The notes under the pieces were generated by a model. It saw nothing but the letters and a program-made list of their open reading frames with translations. It was not told the DNA's origin and made no database searches. A program made the translations under genes and the position numbers. From contig CAZDWS010000005.1 in assembly GCA_964509295.1 (NCBI GenBank), forward strand, positions 186,001 to 250,000: a stretch of DNA of 64,000 nucleotides. Reading direction: 5' to 3'. Below, piece after piece: positions 25,827 through 34,171 of the stretch (its first letter is position 1; every line of letters starts with the position of its first letter). The DNA comes from JBGSQR01 sp964509295 (lineage in GTDB: Bacteria; Desulfobacterota; Desulfuromonadia; Geobacterales; Pseudopelobacteraceae).

Positions 25827-26450
25827 ATGACTGATGAACTACTGACAGACATTACCGGCGTAATCCTGGTGGGTGGAAAAAGCCGCCGCATGGGAACAGA
25901 CAAGGCCTTTCTTCAGCTGGACGGTAAACCGTTGATCGAACGGCTGCTGGCTGTCTTTTCAGAATGTTTCTCCCAAACCATACTGGTGGGCAATAATGAT
26001 CATCGCTTCAGCAACTATGATGTGCCGATTGTGGCGGACATCTATCCCGGCAGCCCGCTGGGGGGTATTTTCAGCGGACTCCACCACGCAGCAACCAGCC
26101 ATATTTTTGTTGCCTCCTGCGACCTGACCTATCCAAGCTATACCGTAATCCGACAGATCTGTTCGCTGGCAAACGGCTACGACGCTGTCGTTCCAGTCCT
26201 TTCACACGGTTTTGAAACTCTTTGTGCAGTTTATTCAAAAAACTGCCAGCCCACCATAAAAGCCATGCTAGAGAGTGGCAATCACCGTATTTTCGATCTC
26301 TACCCCCAAGTCAACCTGAGACCAGTACATTATGAAGAACTGGCAAAAAATGATCCCGATGGTAGATCATTCCTGAGCGTCAACACACCCGATGAATTCG
26401 CAGCGGCAAAAAACGGAATGGTGGTGAGGACTAATGAACACAATCAGTGA
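25827..26450 (+). CDS. mobA: Mo cofactor guanylyltransferase MobA
   Basis: Transfers GMP to Mo-molybdopterin to make the MGD form needed by NapA-type enzymes. The start at 25827 gives 207 residues with the nucleotidyltransferase motif ILVGGKSRRMGTDKA at the N-terminus and CDLTYPS in the place of the usual Asp metal site. The end overlaps the next gene by 17 bases. Confidence 0.93.
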   Translation: MTDELLTDITGVILVGGKSRRMGTDKAFLQLDGKPLIERLLAVFSECFSQTILVGNNDHRFSNYDVPIVADIYPGSPLGGIFSGLHHAATSHIFVASCDLTYPSYTVIRQICSLANGYDAVVPVLSHGFETLCAVYSKNCQPTIKAMLESGNHRIFDLYPQVNLRPVHYEELAKNDPDGRSFLSVNTPDEFAAAKNGMVVRTNEHNQ

Positions 26451-26811
26451 CAAACTGCAGGTCCGCTCCAAAATCTGGCTGGAAATTGAAGGTGAGCCGG
26501 TCTTTGGCCAGGGGCGTGAAATTCTGCTGAGACATATTCAAAAGAGTGGATCGATAAATTCTGCTTCAAAAGAGATGGGCATTCCCTACCGCAAGGCCTG
26601 GACCTACATTGATGCCATGGAAAAGAGGCTCGGAGTCAGCCTGGTTAATCGCCTGAAAGGCGGCAGTGGCGGTGGCGAATCGACCCTGACACCGGAAGCC
26701 CTCGTGTTGCTGGAACAGTTTGACACGCTGCAACAGGGATTTCAGGATTTTGTGGATCAAAAATTCCGCACCATGATTGCTCAAATGAACAAATCCGGAG
26801 AGGTAAAATGA
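26434..26811 (+). CDS. ModE-type winged-helix regulator without MOP domain
   Basis: 125-residue protein equal to the N-terminal DNA-binding half of ModE: KIWLEIEGEPVFGQGREILL, then the helix-turn-helix SGSINSASKEMGIPYRKAWTYI and the dimer helix. The C-terminal molybdate-binding MOP domains of full ModE are absent, so any Mo sensing must be indirect. Probably it regulates this operon or molybdate-related genes. It overlaps both mobA and moeA. Confidence 0.88.
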   Translation: MNTISDKLQVRSKIWLEIEGEPVFGQGREILLRHIQKSGSINSASKEMGIPYRKAWTYIDAMEKRLGVSLVNRLKGGSGGGESTLTPEALVLLEQFDTLQQGFQDFVDQKFRTMIAQMNKSGEVK

Positions 26812-28016
26812 TCAGCATTCTTGATGCGCAGCAGATTATTCTGGAACAGACCGCATTGCAAACTACAGAAGAAATCCCATTATTAAAGGCGCTGGGTCGG
26901 GTTGTTGCAGAAAATATCCATGCGCCACGGGATATCCCTGCCGCTGACAATTCGGCCATGGACGGCTACGCCTTTGACATGGAATCACTTAAGGGCAACA
27001 GTCTTTCAGCCTGCGGGTTTCTGCCTGCTGGCGAAACCATGCTTGAACCGGTAGCACCGGGCAAGGCGGTCAGAATCATGACTGGAGCCCCAGTTCCGGC
27101 CGGTTGCAACACGGTTATTCCGATTGAGGACGTAATCATCAATGGGGACCAGATCCAGGTCACCGGAAAAATCAAGGCCGGCAGCCATATCAGACGACAG
27201 GGAGAAGAGTTGCGGGCCGGTGATCTGGCCATCCGATCATTCTCCTTGCTCAGACCGCAGGAAATCGGCATGCTGGCCGCATTTGGCAGAGCGGTCGTCC
27301 CGGTTTTCCGCCCCCCCCGGGTCGGCATCCTGGCCACCGGCGATGAATTGCTTGAACCTGGCACGCCATTTCAACTCAACCGGCTTTACAACAGCAACAG
27401 CTACAGCATCGCCTGCCAGGCTGCGGAAGCTGGTGCAGAACCGGTACTGCTAGGCATAACCGGCGATCAAAAGGGCAACACCAGAGATAAAATCCTGGGA
27501 GGCATGGAAAACGACATCCTGATCACAACCGGTGGAGTTTCTACCGGAGACCGGGATTATGTCAGAGAATCCATCATTGAGCTTGGTGGTGAAATTCTGT
27601 TCTGGAAGGTGGGTATGAAACCTGGCAAGCCGGTAGCCTTTGCACTGCTGAACGGAAAGCCGGTCTTCGCCCTGCCGGGCAATCCGGTAGCCGCCATGGT
27701 CGCATTTGAAATGTTTGTCCGCCCGGCGATTCTGAAACAGACGGGGCACACACTTATCCACCGGCCTCAAGTCAGGGCAGAACTGATGGAGCCTCTGAAA
27801 AACAAAGGGGACCGTCCGCACCTGGTCAGTGTACAGGTCAAACTTGACAACGGAACTTATACCATTCGCACTACCGGGGATCAGGGTTCCGCACGCATTT
27901 CGGCGCTGATCGCAGGCAATGGCCTGGTCAGACTGGAACCGGGACAATCCCTGGCTGCCGGTGAAACAGTTTCAGTAATGCTGCTCAGCAAAGAATTCGA
28001 GATAGGAGCTACCTGA
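26808..28016 (+). CDS. moeA: molybdopterin molybdenumtransferase MoeA
   Basis: Inserts molybdate into adenylylated molybdopterin. 402 residues with the MoeA motifs PAADNSAMDGYA, MTGAPVPAGCNTVIPIED, GDELLEPG, TTGGVSTGDRDYV and LPGNPVA in order, covering domains I to IV. The start overlaps the modE-type gene (ATGA) and the stop overlaps the moaA start by one base, indicating tight co-translation. Confidence 0.97.
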   Translation: MISILDAQQIILEQTALQTTEEIPLLKALGRVVAENIHAPRDIPAADNSAMDGYAFDMESLKGNSLSACGFLPAGETMLEPVAPGKAVRIMTGAPVPAGCNTVIPIEDVIINGDQIQVTGKIKAGSHIRRQGEELRAGDLAIRSFSLLRPQEIGMLAAFGRAVVPVFRPPRVGILATGDELLEPGTPFQLNRLYNSNSYSIACQAAEAGAEPVLLGITGDQKGNTRDKILGGMENDILITTGGVSTGDRDYVRESIIELGGEILFWKVGMKPGKPVAFALLNGKPVFALPGNPVAAMVAFEMFVRPAILKQTGHTLIHRPQVRAELMEPLKNKGDRPHLVSVQVKLDNGTYTIRTTGDQGSARISALIAGNGLVRLEPGQSLAAGETVSVMLLSKEFEIGAT

Positions 28017-28996
28017 TGCCTTTGATCGACACCCATGGCCGGATTATCAACTACCTGCGCCTGTCCGTAACCGACCGCTGTAACTTGCGCTGTCGCTACT
28101 GCATGCCGCCGGAAGGGGTGGAGAACCTTGCACATGGTGACGTACTCAGCTACGAAGAACTGTTGCAAGTATCACGGGCGGCAATTGAGATCGGGGTGGA
28201 GAAAATCAGGGTCACCGGCGGAGAACCGCTGGTTCGCAAGGGAATTGTCGGCTTTCTGGGTCAATTGGCCGCCCTGCCGGGCTTGCAGCGCCTGGTCCTG
28301 ACCACCAACGGCGTCATGCTCAAGGAAATGGCAAACGATCTGCGATCCGCCGGAATCGAAAGCCTCAATATCAGCCTGGATTCCCTGAAAGCAGAGACAT
28401 TTTCCAGAATCACACGCGGCGGCAATGTCAACGACGTGCTAGCCGGGATAGAGGCAACAGCCAGGGCCGGTTTTCCCTTTGTCAAAATCAACGTGGTCGT
28501 CATGCGCGGCATCAACGACGATGAAGTAGCGGACTTTGCCGCACTGACCATTGATCACCCCTACCGGGTTCGCTTCATCGAGTACATGCCGACCCTGCAG
28601 GACAGCGACTGGCAGGCCACAACCGTTCCTGGCACTGAACTGCTGGAACGATTATCCCGCCACTATGATCTGGAAACGGTTACCCGGGAGAAACATGCCG
28701 GTCCGTCAGTCAATTACCGCATCAAAGGCGCCGCCGGAACAGTCGGCATCATTACACCTGTCTCCTGCCACTTCTGCAAGGACTGCAACCGGATCAGAAT
28801 CACCTCCACCGGCATGGCCAAGAGTTGTCTATTTTCCGATGCCATGACCGATCTGAAACCATATCTTAAATTGCACGATCAGGCCGGACTCTGTCAGGCA
28901 TTGCAGGGTGTAGTCACTGACAAACCGGATCAGCATCAGATTCTGAACCTGACCAGCAAAGCTCCCGCAGTGGCCATGTCGCAGGTGGGGGGATAA
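28016..28996 (+). CDS. moaA: GTP 3',8-cyclase MoaA
   Basis: Radical SAM enzyme for the first step of Mo cofactor synthesis. The 326-residue protein has the SAM cluster motif CNLRCRYCMPP near residue 22 and the second [4Fe-4S] set CHFCKDCNR followed 13 residues later by SCLF. It ends in Gly-Gly, the C-terminal tail that enters the active site in MoaA. Last gene of the operon before a large inverted repeat. Confidence 0.97.
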   Translation: MPLIDTHGRIINYLRLSVTDRCNLRCRYCMPPEGVENLAHGDVLSYEELLQVSRAAIEIGVEKIRVTGGEPLVRKGIVGFLGQLAALPGLQRLVLTTNGVMLKEMANDLRSAGIESLNISLDSLKAETFSRITRGGNVNDVLAGIEATARAGFPFVKINVVVMRGINDDEVADFAALTIDHPYRVRFIEYMPTLQDSDWQATTVPGTELLERLSRHYDLETVTREKHAGPSVNYRIKGAAGTVGIITPVSCHFCKDCNRIRITSTGMAKSCLFSDAMTDLKPYLKLHDQAGLCQALQGVVTDKPDQHQILNLTSKAPAVAMSQVGG

Positions 28997-28997
28997 A

Positions 28998-29090
28998 ACT
29001 CCTCCCCCCAGCGGGGGGAGGTTGGGAGGGGGGTTGAATTTGCAGCTTCTTTCCCCCTCCCTGACCCTCCCCCGCTGGGGGAGGGGAGAT
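28998..29090. repeat. double REP (BIME-like) element after moaA
   Basis: Two GC-rich palindromes, CCTCCCCCC-AGC-GGGGGGAGG (about 29001-29021) and CCCTCCCCC-GCT-GGGGGAGGG (about 29069-29089), flank complementary GGGAGGGGGG and CCCCCTCCC arms. The whole can fold into a cruciform and may stop or protect the moa transcript. Confidence 0.75.
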
Positions 29091-29118
29091 AATCAGAAAC
29101 TATTCAACCGGAGGCTAC

Positions 29119-29580
29119 ATGACTTCTGAAAGCAATAAACGAAACACTGCCGGCAGGGTAGTTGCCGTCTGCATCAGCGAAAAAAAAGGCCAGCGTAAAA
29201 AGCCGATTCCGGAGGGTGAACTGCGGCAGAATCATGGCCTGGCGGGAGATGCCCATTCCGGTGAGTGGCACCGCCAACTGAGCCTGCTGGCCCAGGAGAG
29301 CATCGACAAGATGGTTGCCAAGGGGCTGGACGTTACTGCCGGTGACTTTGCTGAAAACATCACCACCAGCGGGCTAGAGCTGCACACCCTGCCGGTGGGC
29401 GCACAACTTTCCATTGGTGATATTCTGCTGGAAGTCACCCAGATCGGCAAGGAGTGCCATACCCGCTGCGCCATCTTTTATCAGGCCGGTGATTGCGTCA
29501 TGCCTTCGGAAGGGATTTTTGTCAGGGTGCTGCAGGGTGGAATTGTTAAAGCCGGTGATATAATTGAAATCTTAAGTTAA
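29119..29580 (+). CDS. MOSC domain protein
   Basis: 153-residue MOSC domain protein, related to the C-terminal domain of Mo cofactor sulfurase. The conserved GLAGDAHSG.WHRQLSLL region, the DFAENITTSG block and the cysteines in GKECHTRC are present. Stand-alone MOSC proteins are thought to carry sulfur or Mo cofactor. It follows moaA after the repeat and has its own GGAGG ribosome site, so it belongs to the Mo cofactor locus. Confidence 0.92.
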   Translation: MTSESNKRNTAGRVVAVCISEKKGQRKKPIPEGELRQNHGLAGDAHSGEWHRQLSLLAQESIDKMVAKGLDVTAGDFAENITTSGLELHTLPVGAQLSIGDILLEVTQIGKECHTRCAIFYQAGDCVMPSEGIFVRVLQGGIVKAGDIIEILS

Positions 29581-29594
29581 AGTGGTAATTTAAA

Positions 29595-29623
29595 TTGACG
29601 CAAGCTTAAGTTTAACTGATAAC
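29595..29623 (+). promoter_or_regulatory. candidate promoter of the Big2 lipoprotein gene
   Basis: TTGACG, a 17-base spacer and GATAAC lie 60-88 bases before the start codon. Confidence 0.4.
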
Positions 29624-29682
29624 TTGTCCCATCAGCGTTATGCGGTACTTGTAGAGAGATCAGCCTTTACTGGAGTGTGGAT

Positions 29683-31431
29683 ATGATTAAGCGGTTATGG
29701 TCAGTTTTATTTATCATGTTGATAATTTCAGGCTGCGGATACAACGGCACACCTACCCGGCAGAATGATTTCACACCGTTGACTTCAATTCAGATCTTTG
29801 CCGAGTTACCGGCCATTGAAACCTCCAAAACCATTGCCATACAGACTTCAACAAGGCTTAAGGTTATCGGCAATTTCTCCGACCTGTTCACCCGCGACAT
29901 CACCGATCAGGCGGTCTGGTCAAGCAATACACCGGGCGTGGCCGCATTCATCACTGCCGCCCAGCCGAACCGGGTAACCGGCCAAAGCCCCGGCAGCGCT
30001 GTCCTTACCGCAACCGTGGGGGCCATCACCAGCAGCTACACACTGACCATAAGCCCGGCAACAGTCACCGCCATAACAATTACACCTGTAAATCCTACCG
30101 TTTCCAAGGGATTTACAAAGCAATTTGCCGCCACCGGCAGCTTCTCCAACTCAACTACGCAGGATCTGACCTTCGACAGCAGCTGGAGTTCTGATACCCC
30201 GACAGTAGCCACAGTGGGCGACACCGCCAGCGACAAAGGCCTTGCCCGGGCCCTGTCAATCGGCAGCACAACCATTAAGGCAACATTGGGTAGTAGCATC
30301 AGCCCCCCAACCCTGCTGACCGTCACCGAACCGGCCCTGCTGTCAATTGCGGTCCGGCCTGCAAATCCTGCACTACCGGCTAATCCATCGATCCTGAGCC
30401 TGTCCACAACGCCATTTACCGCCACCGGCAGCTATTCCGACGGAACAACCGCCGATCTGACCGCTCTGGCAGCCTGGACATCATCCAACACCAACATTGC
30501 ATCCATCAACACCACCGGCACAGCAACAACCCTGACACAAGGAACAACTACAATCACTGCCGCCTACGGCGGCGTCCCGGGCACATCGACCCTCAAGGTC
30601 ACCGGAGGTAACCTGGTCTCAATCACCATTGCTCCATCCACTCCAGGTCTGGTCATCGGCAACCTGACCAGGCTCACCGCCACCGGAACTTTCAGCAACG
30701 GAGCAACACGCGATATTACCAATGCTGTTGACTGGAGCACTGCCAATACCGCCATTGCAACAGTTACCACCTCGACACCAAGAGACAACCTGGCCTTTCT
30801 AAATGCCATTGCTACCACATCAGCAACAGCCGTGACAGCTTCTTACGGCTTGATCACTACTTCAACCAATCTGGTTGTCACAAATCCACAGCTGCTGACG
30901 CCCCTGACAATTTCACCGGCCAGCCTGGCTTTGACCGCCGGAACCAGCGATCGTTTGAACGTAACCGCTTCATACAACAATGCCCCCACACAGGACGTAA
31001 CATTTAACACTAACTGTTTGTGGAGTTCAGACAACAACGCAGTAGCTACTGTTGAAAATACAGGAATAAACAAAGGCAGAGTCACCGGAATTGCTGCAGG
31101 CAGTGCCAATATAACTGCCAGTTTTGGCGGTCAAATCATAATCCGCACTATCACCGTCACTTCACGGTCACTGAAGAGTCTGGCCATTTCGGGAACAGCC
31201 ACATTGGCTTCCGGCAGACAAACCGGATTTACCGCAACTGCAACCTACACTGACAACACAACAAAGGACGTGACAGACAAGACAACCTGGGCCATCAGCA
31301 GCCAATCCGTTGCTATTCTGGCCGACAGCCTGAATCAACCGGGCCAGCTCGTGGGAGTTGACAGCGGCTCGGCCACATTAATGGCAACTTTTGGCGGTTT
31401 ATCTCCGACAATTACTGTTACAGTGCCCTGA
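29683..31431 (+). CDS. lipoprotein with six Big2-type Ig-like repeats
   Basis: 582-residue surface or periplasmic lipoprotein. The ATG at 29683 has GGAG seven bases upstream; a GTG six bases earlier is possible. The signal peptide ends in the lipobox IISGC. Six repeats of 80-100 residues follow, each with the Big2 pattern of Leu-x-x-Ile-x-Val-x-Pro, an ATGSYSDGTT-like turn, Asp-(Ile/Leu/Val)-Thr, Trp-Ser-Ser and a VATV strand. The gene is Thr/Ser-rich. The following gene encodes a beta-barrel, suggesting an envelope pair. Confidence 0.88.
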   Translation: MIKRLWSVLFIMLIISGCGYNGTPTRQNDFTPLTSIQIFAELPAIETSKTIAIQTSTRLKVIGNFSDLFTRDITDQAVWSSNTPGVAAFITAAQPNRVTGQSPGSAVLTATVGAITSSYTLTISPATVTAITITPVNPTVSKGFTKQFAATGSFSNSTTQDLTFDSSWSSDTPTVATVGDTASDKGLARALSIGSTTIKATLGSSISPPTLLTVTEPALLSIAVRPANPALPANPSILSLSTTPFTATGSYSDGTTADLTALAAWTSSNTNIASINTTGTATTLTQGTTTITAAYGGVPGTSTLKVTGGNLVSITIAPSTPGLVIGNLTRLTATGTFSNGATRDITNAVDWSTANTAIATVTTSTPRDNLAFLNAIATTSATAVTASYGLITTSTNLVVTNPQLLTPLTISPASLALTAGTSDRLNVTASYNNAPTQDVTFNTNCLWSSDNNAVATVENTGINKGRVTGIAAGSANITASFGGQIIIRTITVTSRSLKSLAISGTATLASGRQTGFTATATYTDNTTKDVTDKTTWAISSQSVAILADSLNQPGQLVGVDSGSATLMATFGGLSPTITVTVP

Positions 31432-31491
31432 GTGGCCTTACTGCAATTTTCAATACAAAGCTTGTTATCATCTCATTCAGGAAGTAATCAT

Positions 31492-32142
31492 ATGAAACGA
31501 ACCTGCCAGATACTAATCGCCCTCTACCTGCCGTTGTTCTTCTGCGGTCAGGTCAAGGCTGCACATGTGGGGCCTTACTTGGGTGCCTTCGTAGGTGGTA
31601 ATACTTTGATGAACTCCAAGGCAACCGACGACCTGGGAGACTTCAGCCTGAAATTCAAACCGGCCCTGCTGGGCAGCGCTGTTGCTGGGTGGGACTTTGA
31701 ACCGGGCAATATGGTGGGCGAGGGGCGGATAGAACTGGAATACAGCAGACGAAGCAACAAGCTGGATCAGGCCAAATTCTCAGACGGGAGCGTCAGCGCC
31801 GGTGGTAGTTTAAAAGCCGACAGCCTGCTGCTCAATTTCTGGGGTGTCTTTCACGACAACAAAATATGGGCACCCTATGCGGGAGTCGGCCTCGGTGCCG
31901 CCCGCATCGAGGCATCCAGCCTGCAGGTGTCCGGACAGCCGCTGGCCAGCGGCTCAAAAACTGTCTTTGCCTATCAACTTGGTACCGGAATAGATTTAAC
32001 CGTGACAAAGTATCTGAGCCTGGATCTGGGCTACCGTTTTTTCAGCAGCGTCAATCCTAAGTTCACAGAACCCAATGGTCGCAAGCTATCCATGGATTAT
32101 TTCAGCCACAATGTCATGCTGGGGGTACGGGTAGGGTTTTAA
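31492..32142 (+). CDS. outer-membrane beta-barrel protein
   Basis: 216-residue protein with a signal peptide (MKRTCQILIALYLPLFFCGQVKAA) and alternating aromatic/hydrophobic strands typical of eight-stranded OmpA/opacity-type barrels, with GPYLGAF near the mature N-terminus, YAGVGLGAARI in the middle and a C-terminal Phe (GVRVGF) expected for outer-membrane insertion. The start at 31492 follows AGGAAG. It lies 60 bases after the Big2 lipoprotein gene, probably in the same transcript. Confidence 0.85.
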   Translation: MKRTCQILIALYLPLFFCGQVKAAHVGPYLGAFVGGNTLMNSKATDDLGDFSLKFKPALLGSAVAGWDFEPGNMVGEGRIELEYSRRSNKLDQAKFSDGSVSAGGSLKADSLLLNFWGVFHDNKIWAPYAGVGLGAARIEASSLQVSGQPLASGSKTVFAYQLGTGIDLTVTKYLSLDLGYRFFSSVNPKFTEPNGRKLSMDYFSHNVMLGVRVGF

Positions 32143-32179
32143 ATTATTATGCCAGGTAGCTGACCTGCAGGAATTTGGA

Positions 32180-32419
32180 TTATTCATCCTCAACATTATT
32201 CCAGAGGTCCTCAGAAAAACCAAGGTTCATTGCGGCGTTTTGTTCTTGCTGGTTTAAATCATTCCAAACCTTATCGGCACTTGATGACGCTTCATTTCTG
32301 TCCCCTTTATCCTGTTGCCATCCTAAAAGAGTCCAGAGTTCCTTTTCTTTGCTGCTCAGATCGGCCCACGACAATTGCTCCCAGATTCCCGGATTGCCTT
32401 TCATATCTCGAACGTACAT
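32180..32419 (-). CDS. small acidic Trp-repeat protein
   Basis: 79-residue hypothetical protein preceded by GGGAGG. It contains two copies of a motif of about 24 residues: IWEQLSWADLSSKEKELWTL and VWNDLNQQEQNAAMNLGF, each of the form Trp-x2-Leu-x4-Glu-x5-8-Leu-Gly followed by Trp. Similar W-L-E-LG-W repeats occur in assorted eukaryotic and bacterial proteins of unknown role. It is likely expressed after the SHOCT-domain gene on the same strand. Confidence 0.75.
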   Translation of the reverse strand: MYVRDMKGNPGIWEQLSWADLSSKEKELWTLLGWQQDKGDRNEASSSADKVWNDLNQQEQNAAMNLGFSEDLWNNVEDE

Positions 32420-32493
32420 AACTGCCTCCCGTATAATCAGGCCAAGAATTATTTATAACGAGATCCAGACTTTGTTGTATTTCTCCATAGCCT

Positions 32494-33114
32494 CTATATT
32501 TCTGCCAACAATTGACTCTTTCGCTCTTTATATTCGTTTTCGTCGATTAAGCCTTTATCAAACAACCCTTTCAATTTCAACAGCCTGCTTTCAATCTCTT
32601 CGCCAGATGATGATGTTTGGTTATTTATGTTTTGAGGTGTTGTCATTGAAATATTAGTCCCGCCAGCAATAGCGCGTTTTTCTTCCAGCTCAAGGTCCCG
32701 CTTTTTCTCCCACCACTCTTTTTCAATCCCTTGCAGGTGTGTATAAAACAGTTTTGATTCCTGCAACGGTAAATCAGTTATTGAGACAACACCGGCATTA
32801 TTGCCTTTATCAGCAGTTATGGTTATTGTGCCGCCGCTTAACACGGACGTGTCGAAGCGTGCATCTCTCATATCCCTGAAATAATAGTCTTTAAAGCTGG
32901 AGTTTAGCATTCCATGGTCATAAACAATGATTCTCAGATTTGTCAAAATCAATGTCTTTGCACTGGTAGCAACTGCCTGAGTTATGGTAGAAACAAGAGA
33001 CTCCCCTTGAATCAACAGTTTATTCAGCTCGTCTTCCGATACTGATAGAAATTTCGGACGAATATCGTTTTTTGTTTGTTGAATCTTTTCAGTTACTTTA
33101 TCGAATATTCCCAT
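32494..33114 (-). CDS. PH-like/SHOCT domain protein
   Basis: 206-residue cytoplasmic protein. Residues about 35-130 resemble a bacterial PH-like (YokE/bPH) domain, with KTLILTNLRIIVYDHG and a beta-rich stretch. The last 30 residues, SRLLKLKGLFDKGLIDENEY and onward, form a SHOCT domain, a short helical oligomerisation module. The middle (140-170) is a polar linker. Function unknown. Confidence 0.85.
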   Translation of the reverse strand: MGIFDKVTEKIQQTKNDIRPKFLSVSEDELNKLLIQGESLVSTITQAVATSAKTLILTNLRIIVYDHGMLNSSFKDYYFRDMRDARFDTSVLSGGTITITADKGNNAGVVSITDLPLQESKLFYTHLQGIEKEWWEKKRDLELEEKRAIAGGTNISMTTPQNINNQTSSSGEEIESRLLKLKGLFDKGLIDENEYKERKSQLLAEI

Positions 33115-33155
33115 TTCCGTCTCCTAACCATGACAAACAGTATAAGTGTGTTAAC

Positions 33156-33194
33156 GAAGTTATTTTCTGCCATAAAAGCGCAGAAAACAACTTC
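33156..33194. repeat. 15-bp inverted repeat in a divergent promoter region
   Basis: GAAGTTATTTTCTGC (33156-33170) and GCAGAAAACAACTTC (33180-33194) pair with one mismatch around nine bases. No T-run follows, so it is more likely an operator or mRNA structure than a terminator. The rest of the 33115-33340 gap shows nothing else. Confidence 0.6.
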
Positions 33195-33340
33195 TAACTT
33201 ACTAATAAAGTGAATTTTTCAGACGCTGTTGTTGGAAATTCATTTTCTGGTCTGCTTTCCGGCTGCGGCATTATGTTATCGTAACCGTTTCACATCCGCA
33301 GATTCCTGATGAAACTAATTACTGGATTATGGAGAATACT

Positions 33341-33424
33341 ATGGCAAAATTAACTGTAATGGCAAAGATCGACATTACCGAGGAGATCACAATCAATACA
33401 GAGATTCAATTGGATAATCACTGA
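33341..33424 (+). CDS. possible 27-residue small protein or leader peptide
   Basis: A short frame starts with ATG six bases after GGAG and encodes 27 residues (MAKLTVMAKIDITEEITINT, then seven more), an amphipathic and mildly acidic peptide. It ends 71 bases before the DJ-1 gene on the same strand. It could be a small protein or a translated leader; coding status is unproven. Confidence 0.4.
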   Translation: MAKLTVMAKIDITEEITINTEIQLDNH

Positions 33425-33495
33425 AAGTATGCCGGTACACCAGGAACTGGTTTGTGAGTAGGTTATTTGCCCCCACCCCAAAAAAGGAGGACTGT

Positions 33496-34077
33496 ATGGC
33501 TGCAAAAAAGATTCTGATGCTGGTTGGTGACTATGTGGAAGATTACGAAGTAATGGTGCCGTTTCAGGCATTACTGATGGTCGGACATACTGTTCATGCT
33601 GTATGTCCCAATAAAAAAGCCGGTGATTTTGTCCGTACCGCCATTCACGATTTTGAGGGCGATCAGACTTACAGCGAGAAACCGGGACATAATTTCACTC
33701 TGAATGCCAGTTTTGATGATATCAAGGCCGAAGATTACGATGCCTTGGTAGTACCGGGTGGACGTGCCCCTGAATACATCCGTCTCAACAAAACGGTCCT
33801 GAGCATGGTACGTCATTTTGCCGATGCGGACAAACCGATCGCTTCCATCTGCCACGGCCCCCAACTGCTGGTTTCAGCCGGTATTATCAAGGGCAGATCC
33901 TGCTCGGCCTATCCTGCAGTCGCCCCCGATATCACCGATGCATGCGGCACTTATATGGATATCCCGCTGGACAAGGCCCATGTGGACGGAAAGCTGGTCA
34001 CTGCCCCGGCATGGCCTGCGCATCCTGACTGGTTAGCCAAATTTCTGCAGGTATTGGGCACCCGGATCGAACCTTAA
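33496..34077 (+). CDS. DJ-1/PfpI family protein
   Basis: 193-residue class I glutamine-amidotransferase-like protein. The start at 33496 follows AAAGGAGG. It contains the nucleophile elbow SICHGPQLL (Cys about residue 114) and the LVVPGGRAPEYIR segment of YhbO/PfpI-type proteins, reported as glyoxalase/deglycase or chaperone-like enzymes in stress defence. DYVEDYEVMVPFQ near the N-terminus holds the conserved Glu. Followed by a terminator. Confidence 0.92.
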   Translation: MAAKKILMLVGDYVEDYEVMVPFQALLMVGHTVHAVCPNKKAGDFVRTAIHDFEGDQTYSEKPGHNFTLNASFDDIKAEDYDALVVPGGRAPEYIRLNKTVLSMVRHFADADKPIASICHGPQLLVSAGIIKGRSCSAYPAVAPDITDACGTYMDIPLDKAHVDGKLVTAPAWPAHPDWLAKFLQVLGTRIEP

Positions 34078-34099
34078 CTTAACTTGTAGCAGAACATGG

Positions 34100-34126
34100 A
34101 AGGCGGCCAAATGGTCGCCTTTATTA
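34100..34126 (+). terminator. terminator of the DJ-1 gene
   Basis: AAGGCGGCC and GGTCGCCTT form a short GC-rich hairpin with a four-base loop, followed by TATTATAGG. Moderate T-run. Confidence 0.65.
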
Positions 34127-34171
34127 TAGGTGACTGGTTTACAAGTCTCCCCGATCTGACTCGGACTCCAA

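Noticed and set aside
32175..32657. 160-codon plus-strand frame opposite two small genes
   Set aside because: It is the complement of the Trp-repeat protein and of the SHOCT gene end; no ribosome site and unlikely composition.
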